From the NCBI RefSeq assembly GCF_018143015.1, contig NC_054751.1, positions 34,241,847-34,305,846 on the forward strand: a stretch of DNA of 64,000 nt, given 5' to 3'. How positions within the stretch are numbered: the stretch's first letter is position 1; every line of letters starts with the position of its first letter. The notes under the pieces were generated by a model. That model was not told the origin of the DNA. It did no database searches and was given only the letters and a program-made list of their open reading frames with translations. This DNA is from Lytechinus variegatus (lineage: Eukaryota; Echinodermata; Echinoidea; Temnopleuroida; Toxopneustidae). The translations under genes were made by a program, and so were the position numbers. This document shows positions 1-12,300 of the stretch, piece by piece.

Positions 1-1391
1 ATATTCCTCCTATAACAAATTATAAAATCTGCATGTTGGATTTTGATTGTTTTCTGTGTTATCCTGTTTGTTTATTTATAGTATTATAGTTTTTCATGGT
101 ATTTGTGTTGAAATTTCTTGTTTTCTGTTGCATATATGCACAGTAAATATTAATCATGTAGGTATGGGAATTTATTATTAAAATGCATGGTGGGACGAAA
201 CTTTAGCTCTTACTTTTTTCAGATGTCACCTTAAACATCATGCTTCAATCACTAATTTTTATTGATCATCAAAATGATTAGTTTTTGTGCTGGAATTTAA
301 GCTTGAATATTAGTTGGAGTTGAGCCTCATTTGGAAAGGTCATTGAATAGTCTGAACAACTGCATTCGAGGAAATTCATCAAATCCAGGATGTCAATTGT
401 CCATCTACTTTTATTGTGTTGGGTTTGAGTAAAGCTTAATAGTAAAATGTTTAATGATTGCAATATGTAGGCATATAACATACTTGTACTTGTGTCGCTG
501 TAAGTTGTGTATGTCTTTTATTGTTATATGTACAAGGTGTTTCAGTGAGCAGTTGCTGTTATTTATACTTATCAATTTGTCTAATATGTGTACCTTTTTA
601 CCATTATTTAGGGTAATTTGTACATGTTTTAAAGAAATATTATAAAGAAAATGTCACTTCTCATATTTCTTTCAGAAAATGAATTTGAAAAATTGATAAA
701 AGCAAATATTGGAAGTTCACATTTTCACGCATAATGAAGCATAATTTTAGAAGGATGATATGGAAATTAACCACTGCCATATCAACGTTTCCTAATCAGC
801 TTGAGGTAACCAGAACTATCCTTACTGAAGATGTTTTGAACGGTTACACTAAATGTACCGTACAAGTCACATGTTTGTGTACAGAATCTCAATGAAGAAC
901 AGTATAGGTTCATCAGGTTTCCTGATGCATGAAATAAAAGTGAATGACAAGAACACCCCCCCCCCCCGCAAAAAAAAATCTTACATTTTACACTCTTAGA
1001 GAAAGGGATGGTGAAAACAAATCATTGTCTGAATGGTGTATGGTAGATAGCTACCATCTTCATCTTGATATTGTGAAATACTCATATTTCTACATTTCTA
1101 ATTACTGTACTTTAAACTAAATAATCATGTCTTAGTTTAGGCAATATTGATTAATTGAAGTCCCTATTATATTACACGAAATCTTTGTTGCATACTGATA
1201 AAGGGATGGCTGAAATATTTTTCCTTGCAATCAAAAGTGTTTCGTTAATATACTTGTATAAAAACACCTAAATGTATACAGTTCAAATAGGCATGAACCT
1301 ATGTAGATTTGGTTAAATAACAAAAATGCATCAAGCACTAATGTTCTGTTGCACCTATTTTAGGAAATTGTTGCAGATTGGCCAATAACTA
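1..1391. other. AT-rich non-coding stretch
   Basis: No supported exon or known repeat. The only landmark is a homopolymer junction (a C run followed by an A run) at about 954-978. Short open frames here are AT-rich and lack splice context. Confidence 0.5.
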
Positions 1392-1860
1392 ATACCCCTT
1401 TCACAGTAAGCACAAGTCACCCACTGGGTGTTAGTCAGGGATGAAGGTGCATCTAAGGTAATGTGAGGGTGAAATCTCACTCTCAGAGCATTTTTGGTAA
1501 GGCTCAGGTGCCTCTTTTTTACCTAGAGGTTTTGTGGGTGACATGAGAGTCTCACTCTCAAATCATTGTGGGTAAGTCTCAGGTGACTTGGTGATGTTTT
1601 GGGGTGTTTCTTTTTTCCAGGAATATCTTTACACTAGTGAAGTGGCATTAAGGATGATTTGAGGATAAATCTCACTCATAATGCATTCTAGTCAAGTCTC
1701 AGGATGATTTGGTTTTGTGACATTTAGTAAATCCATTATTTGCAGCAAATGAGCCAAGGAACAGAGAGTCAACCAGGAATTTGTGAAGCATCATGAAATG
1801 TTGAAAGGTCATCCTTGGGTCACCTTCAAGTCACCTGGGTGATCACTGTGAAAGGGGCAT
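1392..1860. mobile_element. TIR element with three internal repeats (MITE-like)
   Basis: The left end reads ATACCCCTTTCACAGT and the right end ACTGTGAAAGGGGCAT, a near-perfect 16-bp terminal inverted repeat. Inside, a unit containing CTCACTCTCA followed about 20 bp later by TC(T)CAGGTG-like sequence is repeated three times, near 1486, 1551 and 1671. There is no coding capacity, so this is a non-autonomous DNA transposon. The superfamily is not clear because no convincing target-site duplication is visible. Confidence 0.7.
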
Positions 1861-4800
1861 GAGACTAGTTGCCAAAACAAAGAAAAAGAAACGTGCTTTG
1901 ATCCAGTATTTTCATTATTTTACTTCATTGGAAGAACCATGTTAATGCAAATAGATAATTATCTAGATTACCCTAGAATGACTATTAGCAGAAGTGTTTA
2001 AGGCAGAAGCTCTTTTCATATTTTCCTTTTATTATCTCATGACAGTGTGGAAGTAAAAAGTAAGTGATAAAACGAGGATATCGTAACATCATTAGTCCAT
2101 CCAAGGCATGCTCACATTTTCACCTAGGTTTGGTTAATTCATCTTAGACATAACAGACAGGTCATTTTTGTTTAGATCTTTGATTAATGCCTGATGTGTA
2201 TAATGTATGGTTTCTTGACTGGTTACTAATCCGATTACCACAAGTGCATTGTAAGGTTTCTGTCATAGCATGCATTGCCAGTCATTCAATTAACAATAGA
2301 TTATACTTGTTTATTATGGTTACTGATATATTCAACTTGAGCAGGGATTAAAAATAATATCCTCATATTATTTCTTTGCATTATTAAGTTATTCATGCTT
2401 TTTTTCATTGATTTCTTCTTGATTTTCTAATTCATCTCTTTTAAGAAAAAAGGTTAATAGGATTACTCTTAGTTTTAAAAGGTGCAATATTTATATTGAT
2501 GAATATGTTCTTTCTGTTTAAGATGTATTACCTTCGCTAGATCAGATCTTCATTATACAATAAGGATATTAACCATTCATTTTATGAGGACTTTCCTTAC
2601 CATCTGCCTTTTCTCTGCTTTCTCTTTTCTCTGTTTCTATACATCTTCTCCTGCCCCTCTTCCTCCATTCCTTCTTGACCATCCGTTAAGACCTCTGTAA
2701 GTGCTCCCATTTGTCACTCAAACTATAAAGAATTTCACTGCAGTTCAATCTTCTTTTTTTTCTTTTCATTATCTGTCTCCAATCCTCACACATACCCCAC
2801 TTGGTCTCCTTCCCCTTCACTTGGAGCAGACTAACTCCCCTATGTGCTGGAATCTGCTTACACCTGCACACACAGATGCAGACCTTCTTGTAAGTTCCAG
2901 GCAGATGGCAGTTTAATTTTTTTTTTTGAGTGTGTTCTCATATCGTTATAGAGATATGTTTGTCTTGTATACCTCAAGCAAGATGAGAAAAAGAAGCTTA
3001 TATATTCAAGCCAACCAAATTAATGCACTCACCTGCACTTGTTTTCAAGCAAGACTTGTATGAAATGTCTCGTTAGATATTCACCCTTTTAATTCACAAT
3101 TGATACCAATTTCTGATTTCACTTGAAATTTTATTTCTCACTTGAATTGCTTGTCATGATTAGTTTCTGAAACATATCCCCCAACTACCTTCAGATATTT
3201 AAAACTCTTTTGAATTGATAATACCTTTCAAATAGATTATCAAACTTATGTATTTTGCCAGTATATCAAATCTTTGGTGACATTGATTCTCTTTTTGCAT
3301 GGTCTTGTCTGTGTGTTTTGTGTAGGAATTGCACCATGTCTACCTCTTTTCCTGTGATGAATTTAATTAATCCTGGTGTATAGCAGTTATATATGTATCA
3401 CTTTCATTTACGTATACTTATATCTGTTGTCAACTGCACTTATTATTTTCATTTTTCCTGCTTTATTTAGTTGAACTTTTGTTTTACTAAGCTTATCCTT
3501 ATATAGGTAAGCTTACCCCCTCCCCATACACGCATTGCGGTCAAGGTGCATTCACTGAACCTGGCCGGTCAAGCCACAGTATACATCCTCTAATCAATGG
3601 GTGTGCACCTAGACAGACTACCTGCCAAGATGAAAAGTTTAGATGACATTTTTCATAAGTTATGACTTTTTCTCTATTATTTCCTAGATGTGATATGATA
3701 AGGAATGATACATGTAGTAGAGATATAAAACAAATATATGACCTATGACATGCTAAAACTATTTAAACTCGGGAACTTCTGTAGTACCATTCTCCCTTGT
3801 TCTGTTGGCCCTCCGGAGAAGGATCCTGTTTAACCCTTTCAATTTGAATAGTTTTATCCAGATACTTGTGCATTGTGGTAAAATGTATACTGTTTTTCAA
3901 GACAAAGCTTGTGTGCCCTGTGTTTTTTTAATACAGAATACTCATTTATATATTTTTAAGCTTAGAAAAGTCAAGACTTCACTTTTTTAGTATTCTTACA
4001 GTATTGCAAAATATCTAGGGATGTAATTTGCAAGTAATGTATTGATTGGGCTTGAAAGGAAATGGTTTTTCATTTCTGCCAGAATGCAGATCACCTCAGC
4101 ATAGAAATTATTGATATCTTGATAAAGGTATGAAGAATATAGCATCTCAACATCTAAATATTATTTTCAAGCAATTGCCCCTTTTTAAAGATGTACAAAA
4201 CCCTTAGCTATACTTAAGTATCATGTTTTGGTTCTGACTCCTACCTTACTATCAGAATGTTGTGAGTTCTGAATAGATTTGGAAATTGAAAACATAAAGG
4301 TGGACGTGACATGATGTTAATTGAACCACGCAAACATGGTGAGTGTTGTGATGGATGCGACTGAATCTAGCATTGAATTGAAAATAAACTTGGCGCTTTT
4401 TAACATTCACCGGTAAAGGAATATGACAAGATAGATTCTGAAAATTAGTTTGGTGAAATTTAAGAAATTACAATGTCTTCAGCCATATATGAAATATTAG
4501 ATCAATTCCTTTTTTTTTTCTTTTTTTGCAGAAGATAGTGTAGGTACACTAACCAATTGGTCGTAATGCCAAAGTTAGCCCATTTTCATTTAGGGAGAAC
4601 TAACTCCCTGTTTATTCTAAAAGGGAGCACAGGGTAGGGTCTTTGTTCAGAATATCTATTAGTAAATTTCAGCAATCAATGAATCAGATTTTTATTAGAA
4701 ATCCAGTTCCTGGTAAGTTGATTAAGACTAAGATATTATATCATTGTTACACATTCATATCATTCTGTTATATTTAAATATTTAACAGTTTTACTTTATA

Positions 4801-5198
4801 ATTATCTCTCAATTTTTTCCCCTGAATAATTCAGTCAGAGTTGCATAAATTACCTTGTAAAGTAGTTTAAAAACCATTTACATGTATCCATTGGTTTTAG
4901 TTTTTCACTTTAATTTAATGAGGCAGGATCCTTTTTTTATCTGCACCCTTGCATTTATCATAATGTTTATTTTCAAGGATTTATTAAAAGCTTATATTAG
5001 AATATAGAAGATGGAACCTATAAAGCTTGTAAGAAATAAAATATATACCATTTTCCTAAGAATTTTGTCCTAATTGATTTTCAAGTTTTTTTACTGAATG
5101 GCACATTTCCTTTCTTTTCTATATACTGGTAATCATGAAGAATTTTAATCTGTTGTTTAAAAAAAACACCCAGACTATTGTTTTTTTTTATATCTATA
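1861..5198. other. Non-coding, no recognised gene
   Basis: AT-rich sequence without an exon I can support. A CT-rich block at about 2600-2890 and a unique, somewhat GC-richer block at 3500-3640 stand out. One exon-like stretch (2831-2890) was considered and rejected. Confidence 0.4.
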
Positions 5199-6013
5199 CA
5201 GTGCGTCTTAGAAAAAACGAAACCGAGATTTATCATAACTTAATCACAAACACAGTTGACAAGTGAACTACCATTATAAAGCTTAGAATCTTCTCTTTCA
5301 TCTGAAATTACTTAGATTATTTCCTATTCATGCATGAGTGAGCAAAAACAATTTAAAAGGGGATACCAAAAAGTCACTTGGCAGGCTGTATCTGGGTTTC
5401 AAAAAGAAAACCACATTTAAAAAAAATTCAATACTAGTATCTGCTCTTAATTTGATACCTCAATTACAGAAAATTGTCAAGAAATGACAAAGTTCTGCTT
5501 ATTTGAAATAAAGCTTGGATTTCAATAATTTCCATAAAATGAAGAGGTTTTACAGGCTAGCGTTCAAACTCACTCGACACTCCATTTTTTTGACGATCAG
5601 CCATGCATTAAGTCTTTTGTAAACCATGCGATAGCTTCTGTTGGAAACCAGTGGAAACATGTTTATTTTAATGAAATTATGGAAATACAAGCATTGTTTC
5701 AAAGGATCAGAACTTTTTTAATTCTTGACCATTTTCTGTGATTAGAGTATGAAATAAAAGAGCAGATATTGAACATTTAAGAATGTGATTTTCTTTTTGA
5801 AATTCAGATTCCCCCTGCCATATGAGGTTTTGGTATCCTTTCTTTAAATTGTTTTTGCTCACTCATGCATGAATAGGAAATAATCTAAGTAATTTCAGAT
5901 GAAAGAGGAGAGTCTAAGCTTTACAATGGTAGTTCACTAGTCTATTGTATTTGTGATTAAGTTATGATAAATCATTGATAAATCTCGGTTTCGTTTTTTT
6001 GTAGGACGCACTG
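5199..6013. mobile_element. Foldback MITE with Tc1/mariner-type TA flanks
   Basis: The element begins CAGTGCGTCTTAGAAAAAAC and ends with the inverted counterpart (GACGCACTG), flanked on both sides by TA (5197-5198 and 6014-6015). Similarity between the arms continues far inward: ATCATAACTTAATCACAAA, TTTCATCTGAAATTACTTAG and CATGCATGAGTGAGCAAAAA all recur inverted, so each arm is roughly 350 bp and nearly the whole 815 bp can fold back. There is no transposase frame. TA duplication and CAGT ends are typical of Tc1/mariner; assignment beyond that needs a repeat library. Confidence 0.85.
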
Positions 6014-6560
6014 TACATGTATATCACATTAGTCGCATAAGCCTCAGCTGGAATTGATTTACCTGTTAATGGTAGTGATCCCCACTGTAAGTAAAAAAAA
6101 TGATAATAATGACAATGAATAAAGTAAACAAATAGTTTAAACACATTAAATTGTCCCATTGTCAAAAGGTTAGATGGAGAATTAGAGATTGTTTTTGAAA
6201 GCTTATGAATAGTACCTTGCTACTCCATTTTATGCATCATTTATCAATTATGTTTGGTTATATCATTATTTTTTATTATTATTTTGTATTATTTTCCCAT
6301 CTTATTCTTTATCCTTTAAAGAATTTGCATTTAGCTTATCATGGTTTAGTTGCTTTGTTATGGATTTTGTGGCTAGTAGGGTATTTTTCTTTCACCTATT
6401 CTGTTCTTCATGTTTGTTTTGTAATGTAAAAACCTTGTTTGCTTGTTTGTAATTAATCTTCAACCAATTTATGAACCTCGTGTCCCATATTCATTCGAAA
6501 CTTAAGATTGAAAAGCAAAATCTTCTTCAGAAATGATGAGTGGTTAGATGTGCTTTTTTG
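6014..6560. other. Non-coding AT-rich sequence
   Basis: No exon or repeat recognised. The open frames at about 5962-6429 are hydrophobic by base composition only. Confidence 0.35.
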
Positions 6561-6615
6561 GTAGTAGTGTAGTAGTAGTAGAAGAAGAAGGAGAAGAAGT
6601 AGTAGTAGTGGTAGA

Positions 6616-6659
<44 letters not shown>

Positions 6660-6700
6660 CAGCAGTAATAGTAGCAGCAGTAGAAGTAGTAGTAGAATCA
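6561..6700 (+). repeat. (TAG)n / (CTA)n microsatellite
   Basis: About 140 bp dominated by the trinucleotide TAG/AGT/GTA with GAA interruptions. Its three frames give poly-Val, poly-Leu and poly-Thr open frames, which are artefacts of the repeat. Confidence 0.95.
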
Positions 6701-7284
6701 ATAAAGGTAGTATTGATTAATATAGATACGATCCACAGCATTTATATTGCACCATATTTCTGTAAAACATATGCAATACGTACATATCAATATAAACATA
6801 ATATTTGTAATTATTGTCTTAATTCTTATTTCTATTATCAAGGATTTTTCTGTTCTTTTGATCATTGTAAGAATTCATTATCATATATTAATTCCACACA
6901 TGGAAAGTTGCTCTTTGACTGGTGTAAAACAAAAGAACAGAAATCTGTGATAAATAGTAGCTTTGCCCATTAAACCCCAAAAAGTGCACTTTACGCTGAT
7001 CTCTGAATAAAATCTATCTACAGATTCATAGCAAATATAATCTCTGTTTTATATGGAGTATGAAAAAAAATTGCACCATATATCATCTGCAGAAAAAATT
7101 GTAGCTTTATATACTTTCTCTGATAAATAAAAGTTCTTTGCACTGTCTACTATCTACTCCACAATTAAATCGCACTTACATATGCGTAAACAAATTAAAA
7201 ACACATTTGTGAATTAATAGCATGGGCACCCTGGGAGGACTCAACCTATTTGGATCTAGCCATAAGATTTCAGAATAGATGTTG

Positions 7285-8120
7285 TTTTTATACTCTTGTC
7301 AAACAAAGTTTGAAGGGTGTATATGGGAATCAGTGTATTGTTGGGCGGTCAGTCAGTCCAAGCTACTTAGTTTTTAACCAGTACTCATGAAATCTGGAAC
7401 ACACATTGGTCTTGGGGCATAGATAGGCAAGACACATTTTTTGCATGTGTCGGGAATAGTGTTGCCATGGGAATGGAATATTATGGCAAAAATTAGGTAA
7501 ACATCTTGCAGTTCCTCAGTTTTGAACCAATTCTCATAAAAATTGTCACATTCATTAGTCTGGAAGTAAAGATGTGCAAGACACATTTTTAGTGTGTGTG
7601 TCAGAAATCATATTGCCATGGTGACAACATAAGATATGGCATAAAATTTAGTAAAAAAAATCTTGTGGTTCAAACTAATCACTCATTGTTTAACCAATTG
7701 TTATGAAATTTAGCTCACAAGATGGGCAAGACATATTTTTTATGTTTGGAACTGTGTTGCCTTGTCAATGGCATGATACAAAAATTAATGTGAAACTAAT
7801 TATCGCTACTTTTTTTCATTTTAGGACCTATATTTATAAAAAATTGGCACATAAAAAGATCTTGAGCTAAATAATGGCATGACACACTTTTTGCATATAT
7901 CTGAAATAGTGTTGCCATGGAAACCATGTTATAGCCAAAAATCCTAGAAAATTAATTTTGGATCAAACTCATAAAAAGCTCAAGTTTTAACAAATATTCA
8001 TCTTTGAGTAATGACATGCAAGATTAATTTGCTAATAGGGATGAAAACTCCATTACGATGGTAACGGCATAGGGCAGGGGTGTTAATCACCTTCAGTCAT
8101 ATTTCTAGTTCTTTTAGAGA
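7285..8120. repeat. Degenerate ~150-bp tandem repeat array
   Basis: Four diverged units, starting near 7370, 7518, 7686 and 7818, share the order TTTTAACCAATNCTCATRAAAT, then GGCAAGACACATTTTT, then TGTTGCCATGG, then an ATGGCAAAAATTA-like block. Spacing is about 130-170 bp. The leader ATACTCTTGTCAAACAAAG sits immediately 5' of the first unit. From general knowledge, repeats of this style are abundant in marine invertebrate genomes. No coding capacity is visible. Confidence 0.75.
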
Positions 8121-9125
8121 GAAATATGTTCCCTTTTCTAAATTTAATTTAGATGGAAGTATCTCATGTGGAATATAAAGCAAAGAATCTTTTTGTTTCA
8201 ATGGATGAGACAGAGTACATGTATCATAATCCTAGGCAATATAAATGTACCGGTAGACACTACCTTTTTTCTCATTTTTTCATGAAAGATAGCTACGTCC
8301 AAAACACCTTCAAAATGATAGTCCCTTCAATTTCAGTATTTGTTTGCTTAGTATCATTTTTATTATCTGTGATATCTCTTCTTGGCATTTCTTTCCTTCT
8401 AACTTGTTTTGAAATAACCATTGTGCACGTATCTAGAATCTTACCTTGAGCAACATACTGTATGCAAAATGTGCAAGCCTGTCATTATTAACATGCTACT
8501 AAAGTCACCCAGTTTTTCTCTTTTTGTTTGTTCTATCTATAATCACCTTGTAGTACTCCCCCACCTCCCCCATCTTTCACTCTTTTTCTCTCACTCCTCT
8601 TTTCTATCTCTCTTCTCTTTCCCTCTTGAAAATACCTGTTTTATGTCTATCCTTTTCCCATTTTCCCCATGGTTGGATGTTAACTTGTAAAAATAAGTCT
8701 GTAAACTAGAAATCAAATAAGGTTGGCAGAAGTTTTTGTTGGGTAAAAATAATAAAAATCCTTTTCTGGGCAATCGTATGTGATGAAATACATTGAAATA
8801 TTGTATATATTAACTACAGCAAGTTGTTGACTTTGAAACATAAAAAAAAGGATTTTGCCTAATTTTTGTAAAATAGAAACAGACCCAATTACACTTTTCA
8901 TATTTGAAAATAAATATTATTATTCAGTAACAAAAGAGAAATGAAGGAGTTTATTATTTTCCAAACAGTAAGAAAGCAGTAGTCTTTTAATTGGCCTTGG
9001 TAAGTTTTCTGATTTTCATTTAATTTTTGGAGCATTTGAATATGAACTGGACATCTGTTTGAAAAAAAGTGTATTACATGTATTGTAATCATCAATAATT
9101 GTACATTTCTTATTTTTCAAAATAG
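8121..9125. other. Non-coding; probable last intron of the CAAX-exon gene
   Basis: AT-rich with a CT-rich stretch at 8500-8640. It sits directly upstream of the acceptor at 9125, so it is probably intronic to the gene whose last exon follows. Confidence 0.35.
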
Positions 9126-9370
9126 ACTGGGGACCTCGATATAACTCCCTCCAAACAAGCAAACAATCAGAAAGCACAATCCTCCAGAATGACAACGCCC
9201 AACTGGACAACCTTGCTGAGAAGCCTTCATTGGAATCCATGTCAAAACAGGATGGAAGTAGGGGTTCTTGCACCAGTGAGCCGAAGAAACGGGGTTCACA
9301 AATGAGCCAACAATGTAAGGAAGCCTTGGCGGCGAAGAAAAATAAGAGCTCCCTTTGTTCAGTAATTTGA
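9126..9370 (+). CDS. Last coding exon of an unidentified protein with a C-terminal CAAX box (partial)
   Basis: The exon follows a pyrimidine/A-rich tract ending in AAAATAG. It supplies two bases of a split codon, then 80 codons and TGA. The predicted tail is polar and Ser/Gln/Lys-rich, with no membrane segment. It ends in a basic stretch (KKNKSS) followed by CSVI: a Cys, two mostly aliphatic positions and a terminal residue, the form of a prenylation signal with upstream polybasic residues. If real, the protein is a lipid-anchored peripheral membrane protein. The base composition is clearly richer in GC than its flanks, and the frame ends exactly after the CAAX residue. I do not recognise the family, and no upstream exon could be joined with confidence, so the rest of the gene is presumably left of or inside the first 9 kb. 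The nearest AATAAA downstream is at 9582. Confidence 0.55.
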
Positions 9371-12300
9371 TCTCGGCTTTTATACCAATCATCTGAATCT
9401 CAAAAGTATTATCCAGATTTCATTATGAAATATCATATTCAATTTATTCAGTTTTTTTTTTCAAATTCGTGAATGATTAGCATAATTACATTTATGCTGT
9501 ATTAGTTATTTTACATCACTTCCAAAAGATTATATTTGATATCTTATTTCATATTTTTCAAGACTTTACAACAATGCTGCCAATAAAAGCATATTCATAT
9601 GTGATCAAAATGTTATGCAATCTATTGTTCACTCCTAATGATTTATTTAATTGGTGAAAAATGTATTTTGATCATCATGGGTTTTATTTTAAGAATAGAA
9701 TAATAGAAATATAAATGATTACTATGTGAAAATGTCACTTGAATAAATTAATGATAATAAATTGATATATAGATGAACCTTTATAGCCAAATTAGATAGC
9801 AATATCAAACTTATGTTATTTCTAAAGAAATAACTGATTGGAGTTGATTTTGTTGGTCTGACTCTAGCACTAGGTAAGGATAATATTAAACAGCATGTCC
9901 ACTTCACTGTTATTAGTTATAATAATGATAATACTTTGTACTATTTATGTGGGTTGGAACACAACTCAGGCAAATTTTGAAAAACAGTTCAACTCCATGT
10001 GTTGCATGCACAAATTCAGATCCATTCTATATGGTAATATTCCAATTGCATTACACTCAGATATAATGGATTCGGCATTCTGAATATGAGTAAGTTGAGT
10101 TGATTTTTTTTAAATGACCAACTCAGATGTCTTGAACAGACAATACACTGTATATAGCCCTGAAAGTCAATCCGTGCCATTTTTGCTTGTTTGAGGGGAG
10201 ATTATTTCAATAATTTAGTCAGAAACCAAAGTGATTGTAATTTATTTTTCGTGTATAGATGTGTTGACACAAACTCCATAATTTTTTTTCTTATCTCTAG
10301 AACAATGAATAATTTTGTTGATGTATCCCATGTGTATGTTATGAAGCAGTAGTGTGTGACACATGTGTACAAAACAATATCTAGTTACTTAATACTAGAT
10401 ATATGTCTTTAGAAATCACCTCAACTCTCTAGTGTGCTCCATGTTTTATCTATTGATATTTTGACCATGTCTTGCCAAAAAGAACTTGCCACTGGGCATG
10501 ATTCTATATCTCACAGTGTGCACTGCATGAATAGTACTTTCTCTGCCCATAACAGTAAATCAATGTGTAAGAACATCTCACTCTAACATCATAACACAGA
10601 CAATTTTCTAATGTTTCATAGAGGTGAACTAAGTTTTCAAATAACTTATAAACATGAGGGTTTTTTTCAATATCAAGATAAATTTGAAATTTTGTACAGT
10701 TTAGAAGATTTTTCTTTTCATAGAGCCAAAGACAACAAATGTCTTAGTACTGTACTAGTATTTTACCTTGACCTTTTGTGTGTATAATGTATTATCAGTA
10801 TTTTTGTGTGATAATCAAATTTTAGATTTGGAAAATTTTACCACTGTTAATATTTAGATATGTAGATTATAGATACAATCTAATTTTTATTCAAACTTTC
10901 ATAAAACATCTTACAAAGAGATAGAAATCATATACTGTGATTCAACCAGAGAATATGTGATATAATATGAAGAATCAATTCAAATTAATGGAGAAATACT
11001 TGTAAAGTGAGGTTTTATTTTTGCTTTTGATTTGATATCTCATTCCAGTTTTTAAAAGCCATCACTGGTTAATTTGCCATCAATATCAAATTCTATGACA
11101 ATATTATCCCAACAGCAAATTATATCAATGTTTCCAGGAGATGCTTTCAGGCCCTCTTGATATCCAAAGTTACTGTAAGTTTACAGATGTTATTCAGACC
11201 TCATACATGTAGTATATGTACCTGCTTATTATTTTCTGCATTCCTACTCACCCAAAACCAGACCCTTTCAGGGTAAGTTCTCAAAGTCATAAGCATGCAC
11301 AGTATCGTGTGCTTTGCAGATGAGGTGCATGCTTTGAAAATTGCTAGTGCTCTTAGCAAGCGACTCAGGTGCCATACTCATTTGGAAAGGATAGCAGTTC
11401 TTGCAATGTGCTTTCACACTGCAAAAATACCCACGATATTGGAAAGTTATCTACAATAGTTTTCACTATCTTAAAGAGTAGCTACTAATTAGCGGGTGTT
11501 TTTTTCGCTCATTACTTACAAACAGCTTTATGAATCACCCATCAGGTATGTTTGTTTTTTGATTGGGCCTGAAAGTATCTATTGAAATAAAAGAAATGGC
11601 AAAATTATTGTTGACTCATCGGAATGAGCATAGATGAAGTCTAGATAAGAAATTAGCTTTCGAGGTAAATCTGAAGGTCTGTTACAATACCAAGAACAAA
11701 ATGTATTATGATTAATTATATTGTCATATTTTGTATAAATTACATTGAATGTTATTATGTGAGGGATGTAGGATAATTGGTGTGATATGATGTATGCTTA
11801 CATCAAAGATTTACAAGATTTAAAACTGTGTGCCAGATAAGTCAACCTTGATGCTTTTAGGAAGGATTAGAGAAGAAAAAAAAGTGTAACATCTTGTTCT
11901 TGGTAGCAGGTGACACTCATTTTAAAAACATTTCATTGCATAACATTTTACATTCATGTATTAATTTGATGTTTGCTTAATATGTGTGCTTGTCATTAAA
12001 TGTGATGCATTGCTGATATGTAAATGCAAAATAATATCAGGGTGGAGTTGATTTTATGCTGGTTTGTTAGTTGTATTTATGTGTAAAGTTTAATATGTCC
12101 ATGTATTATACATAAAATTGAACAGTTTTAATGCTTATTATAATTTTTGCATTCATAAAATATATTCGATACAATGCCATTTCTTTTTTATGTGAATAAT
12201 TCATTTTGTTTATGCAATTTTATGTTATTAAGTTCAACTTAAGCCATTATTTTTTCATATTTCAGATTTGTATTATTCTGATAAATTTTATTCAACAATA

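Noticed and set aside
2831..2890. 60-bp exon-like segment with a CT-rich acceptor and a GTAAGT donor (+)
   Set aside because: Open in more than one frame, no homology, and its phases cannot join directly to the CAAX exon at 9126.
6453..6973. Long poly-Leu, poly-Thr and poly-Val open frames
   Set aside because: All are frames of the TAG/CTA microsatellite; no start, splice or codon signal supports them.
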